Shown here: piece after piece, positions 23,958 to 30,067 of the stretch
Layout: the number at the start of each line of letters is the position of its first letter
How positions within the stretch are numbered: the first letter of the stretch is position 1
Origin: Chrysochromulina parva
Taxonomy: Eukaryota; Haptophyta; Prymnesiales; Chrysochromulinaceae
Length of the DNA stretch: 30,067 bases
Assembly: GCA_002887195.1 (NCBI GenBank)
Contig: PJAB01000311.1
Span: 1 to 30,067 of the forward strand
Direction of reading: 5' to 3'
Position numbers and translations under genes: made by a program
The notes under the pieces: generated by a model
The model's database searches: none
Told to the model about the DNA's origin: nothing
What the model saw: the letters and a program-made list of their open reading frames with translations, nothing else

Positions 23958-26109
23958 ATGCCCCCGCCCCCGGCGACGCTCTTCGGCGCGCCACAAGGGC
24001 TGCATGCCTCACTCCCACGATCCAAAGCGGTCCACCGGAGCATCCCCTCGAGTGGTACAGGTAAACCATCCACTTCAGAACTCGGCGCGGACGTGGAAAG
24101 AAAGCCGGTTCCGCTGGCGAACCAGTGGCCCGGCGGCCGCGGACTGACGAATATGGAGCAGACTCTGAAAAGGGCCGAACAGGATCTGATGCAGAAACAG
24201 TCGGAAACTCCGCGTCCCGTGGTTGGCATGGTCGCGACAGCATATGGCGTGCAGCACTCGCTGCAGCTCGAGCAGAAGCTCGAGGTTCTGCAGCGCCAGG
24301 TGCATGGCGGGGCGCGCGGGATGCCGTCGGCCTGGCGGCGCGCGTCGGAGGTCGAGAGGAAACTCAACGCGGCGCGTGAGACGGGCGCGGCGGCGCGGGT
24401 CCAGGTGGCCATGCTGCGCGGCGAGAGCAAGCGCAAGGGGCAACGCATCGCTCAGCTCCAGGCGCTAATCGACGATCTCGAAAAGGACAACCGGGCGCTC
24501 CGGGCGCGGCTGAGCGCCGAGGGTCAGGGCAGCATCGAGAAGCCGCTGCCCGGATTTGCGGCGACCGCGGTCGACACTTGCCTGAATGCGGCCGTGCGTG
24601 CGAGCGAGCGGCTGCTGGCGGCAGGGCTCGGTGACATTCGTCGGCCAGGTGCTGGCATGATGCCCAGGCGCCGCGACCTCAACGGTGGCGTCTTTTTCGC
24701 TGGCGACGACGCAGGCGGCGAGGTGGAGGATGAGGAGGGCGCGCGCGGCGCGGCGAGCCACGCGCCGCCCCTCATCGGCAAACCGCCGGTCGCGGTTTGG
24801 TCTGCAGAGCTCTGGGTACGCTCTCTGCAGCTCGAGGAGCTGGTCGTGCCAGCGCTGCTCCGGCACGTGCATTCGGCCACGTCACTTGTACCGGCCGAGC
24901 TGCCCTTTTTGTGTGGGCTGGGCGCGCACACGAATGCGCATTCGGTCGTGCTCGCCCTGCTGCGCGAGGGCACCCTGCTTGAGAGGCTGGCCGACCGTTT
25001 GGCTGCCGGCGCAGTCAAGATGCACAATGAGCGCTCGCGTCTCTTCAGCCCTTCTCCCTTCTCTGCGTCATCGAGCACCCTCACGAGCGTGGCCATGGCG
25101 CTGCGCTCGGTGCACCCGCTGCGTCTCCATCGGCTCGCGCACACGCTCTCCGATCTCGCGCCCGCCCCGGCCACGCATGACCTGGCCACGCTAGAGGCGC
25201 TCTTCACACCCGCGCCCACAGATGAGCAGGTGGCACTGCATGCAATCCGAGAGGAGCACACAGCCGGTGCCGACGCAAAGCTGCGCTTCACAGCCGACGA
25301 CCTGGCTCAGCCGACGTTCGCGCTCGCGGAGTACTGGTTTGTCGCGGATCCGATCAACGGCCTCAAGAGCGCAGGGCTCGTCGAATGGCCGCCTTTCCAC
25401 TCGCGCCGCGCCGCTGTGCCAGTGCCGAGCGAGCCGTATCACCCTACCACCCTATCGGCCGCGACGGCGCGAACGATTCTGCGCAAGGGCAAGACGTGGG
25501 CGCAGCTCAGCCCTGCGGTGCAGGAGGTCAACGCGCGGCTGGCCGAGCTCGGGCACGCGCCGCTCTCGTCCGCAGAGAGGATCACCGCACGGCTGTTCAC
25601 GGGGCCAATGGGTCAAAAGTACGATGCCCTCTTGAAGCATGCGACGCACCCGTCGGCGGACAATATGCGCCGCTGCGACGAGCTCTGCGCAGGCAACGGG
25701 TACCGCGTGACGTTGGCGCTGCTGCATAATACGCTCTCTCGCCTCGCCCTCCTTGGTCCGACTGGTACGCCTCTCTACCGCACCCTCACGTGCACCGAAG
25801 CGGCGGCGGTCTGGCGTGCGGCCGCGTCGAATGACACGTGTTCTGCAGGCGCGCTGGGCTGCGTCGTCGAGCGTTCGGCCGCGCTCGCAGTCGCCGACGT
25901 GGCGGCGCTGGCCATCGACGCGCTCGTCCATCGTGCAGGCGAGAAGACGGCAGATGCGCCTTGGCGGCGGGACGGCGAGGTGCCGGCCGACCCGTTGCGA
26001 TCACTCCTTGGGAAGCTTGAGCCTCTCCTCGTCGCATGCGGCGATGGCGGCGAGGCGAATGCTGCTGGTGGCAGGAGCGGCGGTGGCGGCAGTAGTTGCA
26101 GCGGCGGCA

Positions 26110-26140
<31 letters not shown>

Positions 26141-28124
26141 GAGTGGCGCGTCGACGAGCGCCGCGACGAGCGCCGCGACGAGCGCCGTGGGCTCCGCCAT
26201 TCTGCGCATCGAGACGCCATCCAACCAGCCCATCGCCGCCTCGCTCACCTTCCTCTCGCAGCGTCCACTCCCCGAGTGCAACGAGGTTACACTTCTCCCC
26301 CTCACGCCACTCCGACTCACGGCGGTACGGGCCGAGGCGTCAGTGCTGGTGCTCGTGGCGACAGCTGGCGTCGCGTACCGTCCGACTCGGAGGCCTACCG
26401 ACGGTCACTCGATGCCACTGCCGCGTGTCGGCGGGAGCGGTACATCTGCTCTTGCGGCTTTTGGTTCCTGGCCTAGCGGCAGCGACACCGCCAGCGCGCC
26501 AACGATGGACCAAGCCAAGCCAAGTCAAGTCAAGTCAAGAGAGCCAAGCCAAGTCAAGTCAAGTCAAGCCGTCACGAGAGCGCTCGACGCCACGCGAGCC
26601 GCCGCCCCGCGGAGTCTGTTGCCGCCCAAGATAGAGCCGCCGCCGCCGCCCGTGGTCGCGCCGGCTGAGCCGGAGCCGCCGGGTGAGCTGCTCGAGGAGG
26701 CGAGCGCCGTCTTGGGCACGGCGTGGTGTGCGACGCGCACCGAGAATGCGGGCTGCTGCGTCTTTTGGTTCCACCTGCCCAGCCCGTCGGGCACCGTCGT
26801 GATGCGCTGGCGACCGGTTGGATCGAGTCGCTGGATGCGCCACGCGGCCACCATCCAAGTGCTCCCAGGTGGCTGGTGGCGAACGGGCGAGTGGGACCAT
26901 GCAGGTGACTCCACCTACGAACAGGGCTGCTGGGTGGGCGATCAGTGCGTCATGATGGGCATTCGAGGGCCCCCGGAGTATCAGCTCCTACCGCCTCTGC
27001 CGCCAGGGACGGCGCCTCCCTCTCCCCATGGCACCGGCCGAGTGGATAGCGGCGGGCGGCCCGCGCCCAACGAGAGCGCATCGCCCAGCACCCCAGGTCG
27101 CTCTGTCTCGGGGACCGCCTTCAGCGGGGCCCTCCTCGGTCTAGGGAGGGCGGAGTCGATCGGTTCGGGCGCTCGCGAGGGCGCGTCTGCCGCCATGGCC
27201 GGCAGCAGTGGCGGCGCCGGCGCTTGCGGCGGCGTCGAGCCTTCAAGCTTTGCTGGCGGCGTGCCGGTCGTTTGGCACGACGCGCCCCCGTCGCTGGCCA
27301 CAGCCTCCTCTCCCTCGCGTACACCTGCACGCGCCGGTGCCGACCAATCCGCCGATGCGGGCGCGCGGGCGATCATCTCCGAGCGATTGGAGGTCAGCCT
27401 CGGCCCTCAGGCGTGGGGAGGCCAGCCTCAGCTATTCACAGGAGGCCAGCCTCAGCTATTCACAGGAGGCCAGCCTCAGCTACTCGCAGGAGAGTCTGGG
27501 TACCAAACCGCGGTCGAGCAGCAGCAGCAGCAGCAGCAGCGCAGGCGCACCGAGGTGGAACTCAGCCAGCGCATGGATCGGAGTGTTAGCATGAGGTTTA
27601 CTCGCATGATGTGGCACGGGCTACGCTACACGCGCATCTGGTCGCTACAGGCGCCCGGCCGGGGCAGCGCGGGCGGCGGTTTTGATCTGCCCATCGATGC
27701 GATCATGCACCTAGCAGAGACAGCCACCTCCATCCACATCCGCATCGCTGGTGACGAGTCTGAGAGCGTCACTCTCAAACCAGGCGTCGTGTGGCCACTT
27801 CAGCAGCTGCGGCGCGGCCTGCCCTTCGACAAGACGCTCCATGGCGTCGACGTGACCCCAGCAATCGCACGCGTCACCTGGCATGGGCCTCCCGCATGCG
27901 TCGAGCGCCTGTGGAACAAAGGCGTTGACCGCCATCGCGAGTCGGAGACCCTCAGGCAAGGGCGGCTCTACCTCGGCTGTGGAAACCCAAACGGCCTCCA
28001 CCTGGTCGCCGGCCAGCACTGCGACTTCAGCTCGGGCGGCCAGCAGACGGGTGGCAGCGCCGTCGAGGTGTGGCTTGGCGAGCCGCCCGAGCCACTGCTT
28101 GACGAGGGACCCACCGGATATTGA
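23958..28124 (+). CDS. Large protein with coiled coil and degenerate ADP-ribosyltransferase-like domain
   Basis: A 1388-residue, single-exon protein. Residues about 65-190 are heptad-rich and likely coiled coil (an ALIDDLEKDNRALRARL type). A helical domain follows (about 275-340, ELWVRSLQLEELVVPALL, then LLREGTLLERLADRLAAG). Residues about 470-800 resemble an arginine-type ART fold found in many algal proteins: FTGPMGQKYDALL (from 547), a helix before LYRTL with Arg608, and LTFLSQRPLPECNEVTLLPLT with Glu773 and Glu776, followed by VRAEASVLVLVA. The Ser-Thr-Ser strand of the R-S-E triad is not evident (GCVVERS at the equivalent place), so activity is doubtful. The rest has a Gly/Ser linker, a CAAGT-derived segment, a Trp/Cys-rich region (about 905-1010), GGQPQLFT repeats, poly-Gln and an unrecognised C-terminal beta-rich domain. 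The role is unknown. Confidence 0.6.
26070..26190 (+). repeat. GGC/AGC-rich low-complexity segment
   Basis: The run of ggcggcggc and agcggc codons gives a Gly/Ser linker of about 30 residues. Four near copies of gcgacgagcgcc then follow and encode STSAATSAATSA. Confidence 0.75.
26508..26572 (+). repeat. CAAGT/CAAGC pentamer array within the coding sequence
   Basis: Two blocks of pentamers (CAAGC CAAGC CAAGT CAAGT CAAGT and a second similar block) are separated by an agagag spacer. The frame stays open and reads KPSQVKSREPSQVKSSQ. Pentamers are not a multiple of three, so single-unit changes would break the frame. Confidence 0.75.
27420..27491 (+). repeat. Three 24-base units encoding GGQPQLFT
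   Basis: The unit ggccagcctcagctattcac (plus four bases) occurs three times in tandem, with the third copy slightly diverged. It is followed at about 27518-27540 by a CAG run coding for seven Gln. Confidence 0.85.
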
Positions 28125-28524
28125 TAGAATGCTGAGCCTACGCAGACAGACCGGACACGCACGCTAACGCACGCGCCGCGCGCTCGGAAAAATCCTTGGC
28201 GGCCCGGCGTAACTATTAACACAGCCAGATTTATGTTCTTCGATATGTATAATGTAAGGAAAATCCTTAAAAGTGTTGTTCGTTAAAACTAAAACAACGG
28301 TGCGGTACCTACATATTGTTGCTGATGCTATGTGGTGAAACTTGTACAAAACTTTGGTGTCGGCGCGCGCGCGGGGAAATTCAGGTCAGTCGGAGATCGA
28401 ACATGTAAAGTACTGTACGGTACATATCTTGACTTGACCGCCTTGTACCGCCTTGACTTGTCTTGCGCGTCCTTGTGGTCCGCGCAAGGACACACGAGCG
28501 CCCCGTCGGCTTCCCGCCGTCCAT
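28125..28524. other. Intergenic region, promoter of the SET/MYND gene
   Basis: This 400-base spacer is AT-rich at about 28205-28330. It has aaaatcctt twice (28189 and 28259), GTAC words (cggtacc near 28301 and gtactgtacggtac near 28410), and CTTGACTTGAC/CCGCCTTG repeats just before the gene (28430-28475). The core promoter is probably within the last 120 bases. No gene was seen. Confidence 0.5.
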
Positions 28525-29927
28525 ATGGCGCAAGACATGGTCAGCTACGAGGAGGGCATGCCCACTGATACGGAAGCCAAGAAGAAGGCCGTGTACGCAT
28601 CGCGCCTCAGCCGCGCCAGGAGCGCGAACTGGCTGAAGTTTGGATCGTCGCTCGGGCCTCGAGCCGCCGCCGCCTCTCGCGATGTGGATCGCCTTGCCAA
28701 CTCGACCAACATGGCCCTCGAGCGCAACGAGTTTCCGTGCCGCGTCGCCGCGAGCTCGTTTGATGGGCAGCTGGGCGTGTTTGCGACGCGAGACATAGCC
28801 GCCGGCCAGAGAGTGCTCATCGAGAGGCCTCTCGTGCTCACGCCGACTCCGGATGCGAGACCGTTCACGTGTGCCACATGCTTTGCCGATTCGCGAGCTC
28901 GCCATCCGCGACTTCCGAACGAGCTTCCAAAGAGGTGGCCCCATCGCTGCGCGGGGTGCAAGGTGTTGCGCTTCTGCTCCGACGCTTGCGAGAAACGTCT
29001 GGAGCCACGCCATCGAGGATGTGCACCGTTCAGTGAATGTGCGGCGCTCGGTGCGATCGCGCGTGAAGAGCTGGCCTCGCAGCGCCCGATCGTCGAGCCG
29101 CTCGCAGGGAACATGGTCGCGCAGGCGCTGCGCCTACTCGCCGACCGGCACGCCGCCGTACGTGTGCACGATCTGCGTTAGCCCTGCATACACGTGCTCA
29201 CCAGGGCGCCAACTTTCCCACACAGGTACGCGTGGAGGCTCTGTGCGGGCTCACCGTCGCGTTCGCAGACGGTGCGACACGCCTCTTGAGTGTCCCTCGG
29301 AGCTGGCCGCCGGCGGCGCTCGTCACCCAAGCGACCGATACGGCGCTGCGCTTTGTTCCACCCGAGGCTCGCGTGCCAGTAGAGGAGCTCGGCGACCTGC
29401 TTCGGCGGCTGCAGTGCAATGTGTTCAGCGTGAGCTCAGCCGTTGGGACCGACGACTGCGATGTGGGCCGTGCTGCCTTCGTTGGCGCCATGCAATTCGT
29501 CAACCACTCATGTGCACCTAACGTCGTCTTCGAGTCCGAACCGTTGTGGGCATCTGAGGGGCCGGCGTGTGAAGACACACCCGCATTCAGTCTCGTTTGC
29601 CTCAGGGACGTACCGTGCGGTGCGCAGCTGAGCCGATCTCGTACCAGATGAGTACACGCTTGTTGCCGATTGAAAGCCGCTTATGTTCTCCGATTGCGTC
29701 CCTCATCAGGTGCCGAGCTCACGATCTCGTATACCAATGTGTATTCGGACCGTGCCCAGCGCTGTTCACACCTCCTCGAAAACTACGGGTTTGAATGCCA
29801 GTGTGAACGTTGTGCACCGGCGACCGCGGCCACAGAGAAGACGTCGGCCGAGCAGGATGACGAGGTTGATGACACTTGGATCTCAATCCTTGGAGCTCAA
29901 TTCGCACTGCTCAAAGCTGATCGATGA
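28525..29927 (+). CDS. SET and MYND domain protein (SMYD-like lysine methyltransferase), three exons
   Basis: Exons 28525-29157, 29226-29619 and 29710-29927 give 414 residues. The SET domain is split, as in SMYD proteins: an N-terminal part (CRVAASSFDGQLGVFATRDIAAGQ, 72-95), a MYND zinc finger inserted at 116-166 (Cys116, 119, 142, 145, 151, 155, His163, Cys166), then the SET core with NHSCAPN (304-310) and LTISYTNVY, and a post-SET CQCERC cluster. SMYD enzymes transfer methyl groups from SAM to lysines in histones or other proteins. Both introns are placed so that the joined protein follows the family (PCGAELTISYTNVY across exons 2 and 3). The protein is shorter than many SMYDs because the C-terminal helical domain is nearly absent; a further exon past the window is possible but not required. 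The start is the first ATG. Confidence 0.82.
29158..29225 (+). other. Intron 1 of the SET/MYND gene
   Basis: A 68-base GT-AG intron, phase 0, beginning GTACGTGTG and ending CACACAG. The exon resumes with GTACGCGTG, so a 9-base direct repeat with one mismatch spans both junctions. A donor six bases later (29164) is possible but gives a shorter join. Read-through meets a stop at 29179-29181. Confidence 0.75.
29620..29709 (+). other. Intron 2 of the SET/MYND gene
   Basis: A 90-base GT-AG intron, phase 1, with donor G|GTGCGC and acceptor ATCAG|GTGCC. Removing it restores the conserved CGAELTISY stretch of SET domains. GGTGCGCAGCTG at the donor matches GGTGCCGAGCTC at the acceptor at 9 of 12 positions. 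Confidence 0.8.
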
Positions 29928-29951
29928 CTGACTATTGAGTGAATCCTAGTA

Positions 29952-29967
29952 GTAAGTAAGTAAGTAA
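29952..29967. repeat. (GTAA)4 microsatellite
   Basis: Four perfect GTAA units lie 24 bases downstream of the SET/MYND stop codon. Confidence 0.8.
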
Positions 29968-30067
29968 CTCACGCCTATCGGCAGCGTACACGTGGCGAGA
30001 GGGATACCCCCAGGCATACTAAGCGTGTACGGTGGTATTGGTCAACAGCCAAGTGCCGGGACTTAAC

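Overview
The window looks like nuclear DNA of a GC-rich, gene-dense eukaryotic microalga. The DNA shows fourteen spaced, individually promoted genes on both strands, GT-AG introns in two of them, no operons and no prokaryotic signals. Gene content adds a probable plastid-targeted fatty-acid-synthesis reductase, a meiotic HORMA protein, a spliceosomal DEAD-box helicase, a SET/MYND protein and Golgi/secretory carbohydrate enzymes. A secondary-plastid alga fits best. A haptophyte is my first guess because of the strong GC3 bias, the Ala/Pro/Gly-rich linkers and an ART-like and a VPxG-type family that I associate with haptophytes and stramenopiles. This taxon call is inference only.

Layout, left to right: the 3' part of an unknown gene (2-214); a PC-esterase/TBL-like protein (694-1920); a repeat-rich spacer with a TGTCGAG array and a telomere-like array; a DDX42-type RNA helicase with one repeat-bearing intron (2855-5543); a FabG-like reductase on the minus strand (6133-6990), head to head with a membrane-anchored DUF218-like protein (7063-8994); a fusion of a DNPH1/Rcl-like domain with thymidylate kinase (9116-10255); a HORMA-domain meiotic axis protein on the minus strand (11006-12394), head to head with a four-EF-hand protein (12594-14990); a type II membrane glycosyltransferase carrying a PH-like domain (minus, 15532-17793); a zinc-ribbon/PA/RING-H2 protein (minus, 18343-19617), head to head with a methyltransferase-like protein (19947-20873); a C-terminally anchored GH5 glycosidase (minus, 21289-22737), head to head with a Q/Y- and G/Y-rich low-complexity protein (22918-23628); a 1388-residue protein with a degenerate ADP-ribosyltransferase-like domain (23958-28124); and a three-exon SET/MYND protein (28525-29927).

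There is no pathway cluster. The genes are mostly independent housekeeping or accessory functions, and four neighbouring pairs share short divergent intergenic regions. The most notable points are the DNPH1-TMPK fusion with an altered DNPH1 active site, the PH-like domain on the predicted lumenal side of a glycosyltransferase, the unusual zinc-ribbon/PA/RING combination, the degenerate ART protein, and the fact that all three introns I could place have a short direct repeat spanning both splice junctions, as expected of introner-type (transposon-derived) introns.

All family assignments were made by eye from motifs. No database search was run.
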